Source: Chitinophaga fulva (GTDB lineage: Bacteria; Bacteroidota; Bacteroidia; Chitinophagales; Chitinophagaceae). From it: a stretch of DNA of 64,000 nt. Below, in pieces: positions 54,056 to 62,118 of the stretch. Below the pieces are notes generated by a model. That model did no database searches, was not told where the DNA came from, and saw only the letters and a program-made list of their open reading frames with translations. The translations under genes and the position numbers were made by a program. The number at the start of each line of letters is the position of its first letter. The first letter of the stretch is position 1. The stretch lies in the NCBI RefSeq assembly GCF_012927205.1, contig NZ_JABBGC010000002.1, forward strand, positions 496,001 through 560,000. The letters run 5' to 3'.

Positions 54056-54434
54056 GCTAACTGTTCCGTCTATATTGATTTCTTTTGTTCCTATTGAAAA
54101 AAGGGAACGGTAACATCCACCTAGTAATCAATAACGGATATTTACCTGTTGTTCAACTAAAAACTTTATGGTATACGGATATCCTGACATGCCTTTCGAC
54201 ATGAATCGTTGTAAAACTGAGATAATGGAGGAGTGGTTAAATCAGACTGCTCTGCAATAAATAATATTTTGTCATGTCGGGTCAACAATTCCCTGGATGA
54301 TCTTTGTGGATAAACTCAAAGTGGTCAACGCCAATAGCTGTTTGTCAAATCACAGAATAACTATAAGACTGTCTCGCTTGCGTCATTGTTTAAATAACAC
54401 GAAACGTTTTGAAATTGTTGACAAGAAATAAAAA
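54056..54434. other. Intergenic region without a recognisable gene
   Basis: About 380 bp between the efflux operon terminator and the marC-like gene. Base composition is AT-rich, frames are short and interrupted, and I see no clear promoter, RNA gene or repeat. ATGGAGGAGTGG at 54224 opens only an 11-codon frame. Confidence 0.6.
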
Positions 54435-55079
54435 TTACAGGTTGAACAGTTCCTTAATGCCGAGGGCCAGCATTTGAACGCCTATCACAGCGAGGATCAG
54501 CCCCATCATTTTGGTCACTACCATCATGACATTGGTGCCGATAACGCGGACAATGCGCTCGCCGGCGATGAAGAGGAGATAAGTGATGTAACATATAATG
54601 GCGTATACGCCCATAACGATGGCAAGATGGGTCAGGTCTTTGGCCGCGGAATAGCTCATAGAGGTGGTGATAGCGCCGGGACCGGCCAGTAATGGCATGG
54701 CGAGAGGAGTGATGGCCACGCTGATGCCCTGGTCCGCTTTAACAGGTTGGTCGCCCAGTTTCTGCGCCTGCGCGGCTTCTTCCTTGCTTCTGACCATCTC
54801 ATATCCGATCACAAATACCAGGATACCGCCGGTAACCCGCAGTGCAGCCAGCGTAATCCCGAACACATGGAAGATCAGTTTGCCTGCCACGCTGAAAACA
54901 AGGATGATACAAAAAGCCACCAGCACCGATTTGGTAGCGATGTTGCGTTTGGCTTTTTTATCCATGTAGGAAGTCAGCTCCATGAAAACCGGTATAGCGG
55001 AAATCGGATTGACGATGGCCAGCAATCCCATAAACACGGTGGTGGCAAATGCAAAGTAGTTATCGAACAGAGACATCAT
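54435..55079 (-). CDS. MarC/UPF0056 family membrane protein
   Basis: 214 aa, six predicted membrane helices. Typical features are FMGLLAIVNPISAIPVFMELT near the N-terminus, FVIGYEMVRSKEEA, SVAITPLAMPLLAGPGAI, and the C-terminal ILAVIGVQMLALGIKELF. The family was once linked to multiple antibiotic resistance, but this has been disputed, and the transported substrate is unknown. Single gene. Confidence 0.94.
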   Translation of the reverse strand: MMSLFDNYFAFATTVFMGLLAIVNPISAIPVFMELTSYMDKKAKRNIATKSVLVAFCIILVFSVAGKLIFHVFGITLAALRVTGGILVFVIGYEMVRSKEEAAQAQKLGDQPVKADQGISVAITPLAMPLLAGPGAITTSMSYSAAKDLTHLAIVMGVYAIICYITYLLFIAGERIVRVIGTNVMMVVTKMMGLILAVIGVQMLALGIKELFNL

Positions 55080-55144
55080 ACCTCAATATAGGAAATTTAT
55101 TAATTCGTAATTTCCCAAAGTTCAATTTCCCGGAAGAATATTTT

Positions 55145-55759
55145 TTATTGCCGGATACGGGGCAACTGCCAGTTGTAACGCAGACTTAACAAGCGTATGC
55201 CCACTATAACGGTAACGGATATACTCTGAATAACGCCTCCGGGTATATGCGTGAAAATACCGGCCAGCACAAAGAGGGAGCCGCCGGCGAGGGAAGCCAC
55301 CGCATAAATTTCGCGGGTAAAGAGGACGGGTTGTTCGCCGGTGATCACATCGCGGAGCAGCCCGCCGAAAGCACCGGTGATAACCCCAAGGGCTACACAT
55401 ACCGGAATAGGCAGTCCCGCAGCGATACCTTTATTGATACCGGTGATGGTAAACATGCCGAGGCCGATGGCATCGAAGATGTTCAGCCAGCGTTGCAGTA
55501 TTTTTACGTAGGAGAAAAAGACGGCCGCAATAACAGCCGCAAGAATGATGGCGGTGTTGCTGAGTTCATCGGTCATCCAGGCTACCGGGGTAGCGCCGAT
55601 CAGGAGGTCACGGATAGTACCGCCGCCAATAGCGGTGATAAAGGCCAGGGCCAGCAGCCCTATAACGTCGTAGGATTTATTGATGGCTGCCGTTGCTCCG
55701 GAAACGGCGAAAGCAAAAGTGCCGGATAACTCCAGCCCCTGTATGTAGGTGAGTGACAT
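55145..55759 (-). CDS. TRIC/UPF0126 family cation-channel-like membrane protein
   Basis: 204 aa, seven predicted helices in two UPF0126 repeats: GLELSGTFAFAVSGATAAINK with AIGGGTIRDLLIG, and AIGLGMFTITGINKGI with VITGAFGGLLRDVITGEQP. The glycine-rich GGGxxRD/GGxxRD motifs are those of prokaryotic TRIC-like channels and bacterial glycine-transporter-type members. The substrate may be a cation or glycine; sequence cannot decide. A TATCTTAG sequence upstream resembles a -7 box. Confidence 0.93.
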   Translation of the reverse strand: MSLTYIQGLELSGTFAFAVSGATAAINKSYDVIGLLALAFITAIGGGTIRDLLIGATPVAWMTDELSNTAIILAAVIAAVFFSYVKILQRWLNIFDAIGLGMFTITGINKGIAAGLPIPVCVALGVITGAFGGLLRDVITGEQPVLFTREIYAVASLAGGSLFVLAGIFTHIPGGVIQSISVTVIVGIRLLSLRYNWQLPRIRQ

Positions 55760-55824
55760 TCCCCTGTCTGATTTTCGCGCTAAGATAATCAGTATGCAGG
55801 AATATCCGCACTACCGGCGGGATA

Positions 55825-56088
55825 TCAATAATCGTAGTCGTATTCGCCGCGCAGGGTACGTTCTATCTGGTTACGCAGGTCGTTGCTGAAGCCTTCTACT
55901 TCAATTTTGGGTTGATGATCGAGATTGATACGGAAACGGCCTTTTTCAAGCGCCAGGAGGTCATATATATCTTCCAGCAGGGCATAGAGCAGCTTTTTGG
56001 TGTTCTCCGCTATCTGGGCCAGAAAAGTGTCTTCAAATTGAAAAAATTCGCGGTCTTTATAAGATAAGGTAACTTGTATCATAGTCAA
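55825..56088 (-). CDS. Small uncharacterised protein
   Basis: 87 aa, acidic, no signal peptide. N-terminal beta strand (IQVTLSYKDREFFQ), then a helix (FLAQIAENTKKLLYALLEDIYDLLALEKG), then strands (RFRINLDHQPKIEVEG) and an acidic end (RGEYDYDY). No family recognised. Upstream (56089-56364) the 276-bp region is very AT-rich and holds no other gene. Confidence 0.62.
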   Translation of the reverse strand: MTMIQVTLSYKDREFFQFEDTFLAQIAENTKKLLYALLEDIYDLLALEKGRFRINLDHQPKIEVEGFSNDLRNQIERTLRGEYDYDY

Positions 56089-56364
56089 ATGGTTTTTCCA
56101 GGATTTGAGATTGTTTTTACAGTGGTTGATCAGTTAACTAACAAACTGATAATCATTATTTAATTATTAATATTTGCATAAAAATAGAAAAAAAGAAATA
56201 AACTTTTTCCTATGTGAAAGCTTTTTTATCCACATTTGGCAAAAAAGATTAAAAAAGGTTATATCTTCAAAAGTTGACCTTCCGGCACGCTTTCAGCTCC
56301 ACTGGCCATAATCTTCCTTTTTACTTTTAAAAATTTGGTTACCATTGTGTTTTATATATCCACA

Positions 56365-58542
56365 ATGAAGAAAATAACACTATTGGTAGCCTTGGTGGTG
56401 GTGAGCTGTTTCACCCTGTTCGCACAACCAGGCAAAGGAATCAGATGGTCGCGCGATGGTCGGGCCACTTTAAAGGCCGAACCGCAGGGCATTGTCGCTA
56501 CTCCCTTATCAGGTGCCGCCCCCACAGTCATGGTGCCAGCCGGAAAGTATACTCCCGCAGGCGCCGCCAAAGCACTACCTATCCGGGACTTCTCTTTTTC
56601 AGCAGATGAAAAAAAATTGCTGATCTACACCAATTCAAAAAAAGTATGGCGTTATGAAACCCGCGGTGACTACTGGTTGCTGGACCTTACCACCGGCAAA
56701 CTTCAACAGTTAGGCAAAGGTCATGCCGCATCTTCGCTGATGTTCGCCAAGTTATCACCTGACGGCACTAAGGCCGCCTATGTGAGTGAACACAATCTCT
56801 ACGTGGAAGACCTGGCCACCGGCGCCATTAAAGCGCTGACCACCAACGGTACCCGCCGTTTTATCAATGGCACGTTCGACTGGGCATATGAAGAAGAATT
56901 CGGTTGCCGCGACGGCTTCCGCTGGAGCCCCGACAGCAAAAGCATCGCTTACTGGCAAATAGACGCGACCAAAATCCGCGACTTCCTCATGATCAATAAT
57001 ACCGATTCCATCTACTCCTTTAATGTGCCGGTAGAATATCCCGTGGCTGGTCAAAGCCCTTCTGCCTGCCGTGTAGGCGTGGTGGACATCGCCACGGCCG
57101 ATACCCGCTGGATGGACGTTCCCGGGGACCAGCAACAGCATTATATCCCCCGCATGGAATGGGTGCCCGGTAAAAAACAACTGATCATCCAACAGCTCAA
57201 CCGCAAGCAGAACGAAAGCAAAATCATGCTCTGCGACGCAACTAACGGCAAGGTACATACGTTGTACGGGGAAAAAGACAGCGCCTGGATTGACGTGAAA
57301 TCCCGCTGGGATGACGACAATATTGCCGGATGGGACTTTATCCGCAATGGCAAAGACTTTATCTGGGTAAGTGAACAGGACGGATGGCGCCATCTGTACA
57401 GCATCTCCACCGAAAGCGGAAAAGCCACGCTGCTCACTCCCGGTAACTACGACGTGATGACCATCGCTAAAATAGATGAAGCCGGTGGCCAGATCTGGTT
57501 CACCGCTTCACCGGACAACGCGGTACAGGAATACCTTTACCGCCTCCCGCTGAACGGCGGCAAAGCGGAACGCATCACCCCGGCCGACCAGCCAGGTTCA
57601 CATGAATACAATATTTCACCTTACAGCAGCTGGGCGGTGCATTCCTTCAGCAACGCCTGCATGTACCCTGTCAGCGAGAATGTGGAACTGCCGGCGCACA
57701 AAAGCAGCCCTGAAGTTGCCCGGGCGCTGAAACAGGCCGCTACCGCAGGTAAATGCGTGGAGTATTTTGAGGTACAAACAGCCGACGGGTTTAATATCGG
57801 TGGCTGGATGCGAAAACCTAAAAACTTCGACCCCGCCAAAAAATACCCGATCGTATTTTATGTATACGGCGAACCTGCCGGCGCTACCACCCGCGACGTA
57901 GCCGGCACCGGCCGCAACTTCCTCTACGATGGTGACATGGCGGCAGATGGCTATATCTACGCTTCTATGGACAACAGAGGCACGCCGCTGCCTAAAGGTC
58001 GCTACTGGCGCAAAAGCATCTACCGCAAAGTAGGGGTGCTCAATGCGCGCGACCAGGCGCAGGCAGCTCAGGCGCTCATGAAAAAATACGCCTTCATCGA
58101 TCCTGCCCGTACGGCTGTATGGGGCTGGAGCGGCGGCGGCTCCATGACGCTCAACCTGATGTTCCAGTATCCGGACATCTACAAAACCGGTATCGCTATT
58201 GCCGCTGTAGGCAATCAGCTGACCTATGATAATATCTACCAGGAACGTTATATGGGATTACCGGAAGAGAACCGCGAAGATTTTATAAAAGGTTCGCCGA
58301 TCTCCTACGCCAGGAACCTGCAGGGAAATCTGCTGTACATACACGGTACCGGAGATGACAACGTGCATTATCAAAACGCGGAGATGCTGCTCAATGAACT
58401 GATCAAATACAACAAACAAATTCAGTTCATGGCCTATCCTAACCGGACACACAGTATTTCGGAAGGAGAGGGTACCTTCACGCATCTGTCTACCCTGTAT
58501 ACCAACTACCTGCGCGCACATTGCGAACCGGGAGCTAAATAA
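56365..58542 (+). CDS. Dipeptidyl peptidase IV (S9 family)
   Basis: Secreted or periplasmic serine peptidase that removes X-Pro (or X-Ala) dipeptides from N-termini. It has 725 aa from the ATG at 56365, with signal peptide (ITLLVALVVVSCFTLFAQP). An eight-bladed N-terminal propeller (about 60-460) carries the double-Glu substrate anchor in TFDWAYEEEFGCRDG, as in DPP-IV. The alpha/beta hydrolase domain has Ser589 in WGWSGGGSMT, Asp664/665 in HGTGDDNVHYQN and His696 in NRTHSISEG. The catalytic triad is complete. No operon partner; an inverted repeat follows. Confidence 0.95.
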   Translation: MKKITLLVALVVVSCFTLFAQPGKGIRWSRDGRATLKAEPQGIVATPLSGAAPTVMVPAGKYTPAGAAKALPIRDFSFSADEKKLLIYTNSKKVWRYETRGDYWLLDLTTGKLQQLGKGHAASSLMFAKLSPDGTKAAYVSEHNLYVEDLATGAIKALTTNGTRRFINGTFDWAYEEEFGCRDGFRWSPDSKSIAYWQIDATKIRDFLMINNTDSIYSFNVPVEYPVAGQSPSACRVGVVDIATADTRWMDVPGDQQQHYIPRMEWVPGKKQLIIQQLNRKQNESKIMLCDATNGKVHTLYGEKDSAWIDVKSRWDDDNIAGWDFIRNGKDFIWVSEQDGWRHLYSISTESGKATLLTPGNYDVMTIAKIDEAGGQIWFTASPDNAVQEYLYRLPLNGGKAERITPADQPGSHEYNISPYSSWAVHSFSNACMYPVSENVELPAHKSSPEVARALKQAATAGKCVEYFEVQTADGFNIGGWMRKPKNFDPAKKYPIVFYVYGEPAGATTRDVAGTGRNFLYDGDMAADGYIYASMDNRGTPLPKGRYWRKSIYRKVGVLNARDQAQAAQALMKKYAFIDPARTAVWGWSGGGSMTLNLMFQYPDIYKTGIAIAAVGNQLTYDNIYQERYMGLPEENREDFIKGSPISYARNLQGNLLYIHGTGDDNVHYQNAEMLLNELIKYNKQIQFMAYPNRTHSISEGEGTFTHLSTLYTNYLRAHCEPGAK

Positions 58543-58550
58543 ATGTTGAA

Positions 58551-58647
58551 ATTTTTTGATTTTCGATTTTTTGATTTTAGGGAGATGAGGGACATATTTT
58601 AATCTCTCCCCAAAATTCCAAAATCAAAAAATCGAAAATCAAAAAAT
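58551..58647. repeat. Long perfect AT-rich inverted repeat
   Basis: The arms 58551-58578 and 58620-58647 are perfect 28-bp reverse complements built from the unit TTTTTTGATTTT(c), around a 41-nt loop. It lies 8 bp after the DPP-IV stop. It may act as a terminator-like structure. Related sequences are at 48152-48240 and, as direct units CAAAATTCGAAAAT, at 59067-59097. Confidence 0.85.
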
Positions 58648-58671
58648 CTCTAACTTGCGCTTCTTATTAAA

Positions 58672-59082
58672 ATGAATTACATGTCTAAGACTTCTGTTAT
58701 CGGAATTATTGCTGCGGTGGTGGTGATTATTTGTGCATTTTTCCCATGGGCGGTGATCGAAAACCGGCATCTGGTATTTACGGGATTAAACACCGCCGGA
58801 TCCAGCTATGGAGAACCGGGAAAACTTAATATTTTCCTGGCGGTACTGGCAGTGATTATTTTCCTGGTGAAGAATGAGTGGGTGATGCGAATGAACCTTT
58901 TTGTGGCTGGTTTTCTGCTGGCATGGTCCTTCCGTAACATGCTGCTGTTTTCCCGCTGTGAGGCTGGTGTTTGCCCGCAACCGGGTATTGCACTGTATAT
59001 TTCGGTAGTGGCGGCTGCGGTAGCATTTGTATGTGTACTGCTTACTCCAACTCCATCAAAAAATAGCAAAATTCGAAAATAA
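58672..59082 (+). CDS. Small integral membrane protein
   Basis: 136 aa, four predicted helices (about 8-27, 48-63, 72-90, 105-125), separated by short loops; one loop has CEAGVC, two cysteines that could form a disulfide on the periplasmic side. No family is recognised. The ATG at 58672 follows a TAACTTGC box (58651-58658) by 13 bp; ATG 58681 is an alternative. The last codons (SKNSKIRK) lie in an AT-rich repeat, so the present C-terminus may have been reshaped by repeat insertion. Confidence 0.72.
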   Translation: MNYMSKTSVIGIIAAVVVIICAFFPWAVIENRHLVFTGLNTAGSSYGEPGKLNIFLAVLAVIIFLVKNEWVMRMNLFVAGFLLAWSFRNMLLFSRCEAGVCPQPGIALYISVVAAAVAFVCVLLTPTPSKNSKIRK

Positions 59083-59106
59083 CAAAATTCGAAAATTTCT
59101 ATGGGG

Positions 59107-59748
59107 TCAGAAAATCTTGTGCAGTAGCCAGGCCCCACACCATACACCGGCGCCCATCAGCCAATACCGGATGACAATGGGTAATGGGCGCTGGTTAGTT
59201 ACTTTCGCTTTTATAAAACTGAATACGGTCAACCCCAGGAAAACCAGCATCATACTGGTTTGCGAAGCAGCCGGAAAATTCTCGTTCGATAAATAAGGCC
59301 CTACAGACAACATTCCACCCAACAAAAAGAAGAAGGCGGTAAACAATGCGCTCAGGATAGCACGTGGACGGCTAAACGTTGTTTCCACCACCTGTTCCTG
59401 CTGCAGGGTTGTTTCCCACTGCGCGGCATCTTTCTGCATTTCATCGGCAATTTGTGCGATGGTATGGTCGTTGATGTCGAGATGAGCCAGTTTACGCCGC
59501 TCATCATCGGAGAGGAGGGCGCTGTCGTGCTGGGCATCGCCTTTATTGGCCTGATAGGCGCTGTACATCACCAGCAGGCTGCCTGCCGCCAGGATACAGA
59601 GCTGGATATTGTAAAAGGTCTGTACTTCCAGCGGGAAGATTTGTACAACCTGTGTGGCAAAAAAGAGCAGGAACAAACCATCCGGAAAGCCGATCAGGAA
59701 GTCGGTTTTCCATCCGGAACTGCGGATAGCCTTGTGTGGTGCTGTCAT
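59107..59748 (-). CDS. VIT1/CCC1-like membrane protein
   Basis: 213 aa from the ATG at 59748 (the frame also opens at 59802 inside rocD). Five predicted helices with a hydrophilic acidic loop (about 75-115, LSDDERRKLAHLDINDHT). The first helix IGFPDGLFLLFFATQV and the C-terminal helix pair resemble the VIT1/CCC1 iron/manganese transporter family, including the D-G-L in helix 1, but the metal-binding Glu cluster is weaker. Its start lies 8 bp after the ornithine aminotransferase stop, so the two share an mRNA. Role uncertain. Confidence 0.65.
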   Translation of the reverse strand: MTAPHKAIRSSGWKTDFLIGFPDGLFLLFFATQVVQIFPLEVQTFYNIQLCILAAGSLLVMYSAYQANKGDAQHDSALLSDDERRKLAHLDINDHTIAQIADEMQKDAAQWETTLQQEQVVETTFSRPRAILSALFTAFFFLLGGMLSVGPYLSNENFPAASQTSMMLVFLGLTVFSFIKAKVTNQRPLPIVIRYWLMGAGVWCGAWLLHKIF

Positions 59749-59756
59749 AGTTGCGG

Positions 59757-60995
59757 TTAGCTGAACGCTTTTTCGATGCTTTTCTGAATGATCTGAACAC
59801 ATTCCGAAACCTGCGTTGCAGTCATGATCAGTGGTGGAGCAAATCGGATCTTGTCGCCATGGGTGGGTTTGGCGAGCAGGCCGTTTTCTTTTAAAGTCAG
59901 GCAGAGGTCCCAGGCTGCTTCCGGATCGGCATGATTGATCACGATGGCATTGAGCAGTCCTTTTCCGCGCACGGTTTTTATATAAGGAGATTGCAGGTCC
60001 TGCAGTCCCTTGCGTAACAGCTGTCCCATAGCAGCTGCATTTTCCGTCATTTTTTCCTCTTTCAGCACCTGAAGCGCTGTGATGGCCACTTTACAAGCGA
60101 GTGGGTTGCCACCATAGGTAGAACCATGTTCTCCCGGTTTGATGGTCAGCATGATCTCATCGTCTGCCAGTACAGCGCTTACCGGCAGCACGCCACCGGA
60201 GAGGGCTTTACCCAGTATCAGGATGTCCGGGCGTACATTTTCATGGTCACAGGCCAGCATACGGCCGGTACGGGCCAGGCCGGTCTGGATTTCATCTGCT
60301 ATGAACAGCACATTGGCATCCTGGCAATAAGCACGGGCTTTGGACAGATATCCGTCGTCAGGTACTACCACACCAGCTTCACCCTGAATAGGCTCCACCA
60401 GGAAACCGGCTACGGTCTTGTCTTGCAGGGCCTGTTCCAGTGCTGCCAGATTATTGTAGGGGATCACCTCATAACCGCTCATAAACGGTCCGAAATTATT
60501 TCGGGCCACCGGATCGGTACTGAAGGAAATCACATTGAGGGTACGGCCATGGAAATTATTGGAGCAGACAATGATCTTCGCCTTGTTTTCTGGAATGCCC
60601 TTAACCATATAAGCCCAGTGCCGGCAAAGCTTCAGCGCTGTTTCCACCGCTTCCACGCCGGTATTCATGGGCAGTACTTTATCATAACCAAAGTAGCTGG
60701 TAATATACTGTGCGTATTCGCCCAGCAGGTCACTGTGAAATGCCCGCGAGGTCAGCGTCAGTTTCTGCGCCTGTTCTATCAGTGATGCAATGATCCGGGG
60801 ATGGCAGTGTCCCTGGTTAACAGCGGAATATCCGGAGAGAAAATCGTAGTAACGTTTACCATCCACATCCCATAAAAAAACACCTTCGCCACGCTCCAAC
60901 ACCACCGGCAACGGGTGATAGTTGTGTGCGCCATATTGCTCTTCCAATCCTAGAAAATGCTGCGTCCTTTCGCTTATCGTAAATGCTGGTATCAT
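59757..60995 (-). CDS. rocD: Ornithine--oxo-acid aminotransferase
   Basis: 412 aa, PLP-dependent class III aminotransferase; converts ornithine and 2-oxoglutarate to glutamate semialdehyde and glutamate. Typical blocks are EEQYGAHNYHPLPVVLERGEG, FLSGYSAVNQGHCHP, FHGRTLNVISFSTDP, FIADEIQTGLARTG, and the PLP lysine in ILGKALSGGVLPVSAVLAD. GEHGSTYGGNPLA is also typical of ornithine aminotransferase, not of acetylornithine enzymes. Proline/arginine metabolism, cytoplasmic. First gene of a unit with the VIT-like gene. A -7 box lies 4 bp upstream. Confidence 0.95.
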   Translation of the reverse strand: MIPAFTISERTQHFLGLEEQYGAHNYHPLPVVLERGEGVFLWDVDGKRYYDFLSGYSAVNQGHCHPRIIASLIEQAQKLTLTSRAFHSDLLGEYAQYITSYFGYDKVLPMNTGVEAVETALKLCRHWAYMVKGIPENKAKIIVCSNNFHGRTLNVISFSTDPVARNNFGPFMSGYEVIPYNNLAALEQALQDKTVAGFLVEPIQGEAGVVVPDDGYLSKARAYCQDANVLFIADEIQTGLARTGRMLACDHENVRPDILILGKALSGGVLPVSAVLADDEIMLTIKPGEHGSTYGGNPLACKVAITALQVLKEEKMTENAAAMGQLLRKGLQDLQSPYIKTVRGKGLLNAIVINHADPEAAWDLCLTLKENGLLAKPTHGDKIRFAPPLIMTATQVSECVQIIQKSIEKAFS

Positions 60996-60999
60996 ATCC

Positions 61000-61007
61000 C
61001 AAAAATA
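61000..61007 (-). promoter_or_regulatory. -7 box TATTTTTG directly before rocD
   Basis: On the minus strand TATTTTTG ends 4 bp before the ATG at 60995. A TTG lies 23 bp further upstream. With the usual start distance the mRNA would be leaderless. Confidence 0.42.
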
Positions 61008-61084
61008 CGGAATTGTTCTCGCAAAGCGCGCAACAGGCGCAAAGAATACTTGGTGCGCTTTGCCCGCTTGGAGCCGGTGTGGGA

Positions 61085-62116
61085 CTATAACTGATCGTAA
61101 TACAGGTAATATGCGACCTGATTGCAGCCGCCAATTACGCCCAGCCCGCCGATGGCATTGCTGCGTATCTGGATGGCCTGTATCAGGCTGTTCAGGCCTG
61201 GGTTGCGCCTTACCTTTTCATAAGTGAGCAGAAAATCGTAATACTCCGGTGTTACTGATTTTACATTCACCAGTACCCGGCCAATGGGGATCGGGGGCGT
61301 CGCGGAGCTCTCTGCAGTTAATGCGGTGGCGTCGAGATACAGGCGCGTATCGAGCGCTTTAACCCGCTGCGTGAAGAGAATACTATTGTAGTTTTCATTG
61401 AGCCCGCCTACCTGGTTGTTGTCTGCATTTTCATCCTGCGTGTACACAGGAATGCGCAGGTAACTATTGAGGTATACGGTGTCTTTGAAGGAAACCAGGC
61501 CAGGTTCGTTTTTAACCTGGTCGTATAAGGTCCGTTTGTCCCGTACACGGTAGCGCGCATTGCGGTAGATAAAAATAGTGTCCAGCTGTATCAGCTGTTT
61601 CAGTGCTTCCATCACGATAAACTGCCGTCCATTGGCAGGAGGCGCCTGTATATTGAAATGAAACCGCAATACAGGGCGTCCGTTCAGCGTGGTCCGCACG
61701 GTATCCTGCATAACTACTTTTATTCCAGGGGGAATGGTGGTCTTTGCGACCACATCTCTGGTGTCAGGCACTTTCACCTGTACGATGTAGCTCTTATTGG
61801 CTTCTATTCGGGTATTGCCTCTATAAAAAGCCATATTGCTGGAAGTGTCTTTCACATAATGCAGTTGTTCCAGTAACTGGCTGTCAGCGCTCAATAGCTG
61901 GGCCACTGCGTTGGTCACCGATGGAAAGTCGTTGTTGATGTCAGGGCCTACCGGTTTGCTTTTACCCACCCGCATTTCGACTTTTCTGCCTGCCACCAGC
62001 TCGCTGTACACAACCGCTCTGGGCTTGCCGCTGGAAGGAGGCACCGGTAAGTCATGTATACACCCTGTTAAGGCAGCAACGCTGAAAATGCACCATATTT
62101 GAAACAGATACTTCAT
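61085..62116 (-). CDS. DUF4249 lipoprotein
   Basis: 343 aa from the ATG at 62116. Lipoprotein signal with Cys19 in VAALTGCIHDL. The rest is beta-rich, with RAVVYSELVAGRKVEMRVGKS, SYIVQVKVPDTRDVVAKTTIP and a C-terminal LTYEKVRRNPGLNSLIQAIQIRSN followed by GLGVIGGCNQ, the features of DUF4249. These lipoproteins are regularly encoded after a TonB-dependent receptor in Bacteroidota and are presumed to assist it at the cell surface, as SusD does for SusC. Here the receptor gene ends 2 bp upstream. Confidence 0.9.
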   Translation of the reverse strand: MKYLFQIWCIFSVAALTGCIHDLPVPPSSGKPRAVVYSELVAGRKVEMRVGKSKPVGPDINNDFPSVTNAVAQLLSADSQLLEQLHYVKDTSSNMAFYRGNTRIEANKSYIVQVKVPDTRDVVAKTTIPPGIKVVMQDTVRTTLNGRPVLRFHFNIQAPPANGRQFIVMEALKQLIQLDTIFIYRNARYRVRDKRTLYDQVKNEPGLVSFKDTVYLNSYLRIPVYTQDENADNNQVGGLNENYNSILFTQRVKALDTRLYLDATALTAESSATPPIPIGRVLVNVKSVTPEYYDFLLTYEKVRRNPGLNSLIQAIQIRSNAIGGLGVIGGCNQVAYYLYYDQL

Positions 62117-62118
62117 CA

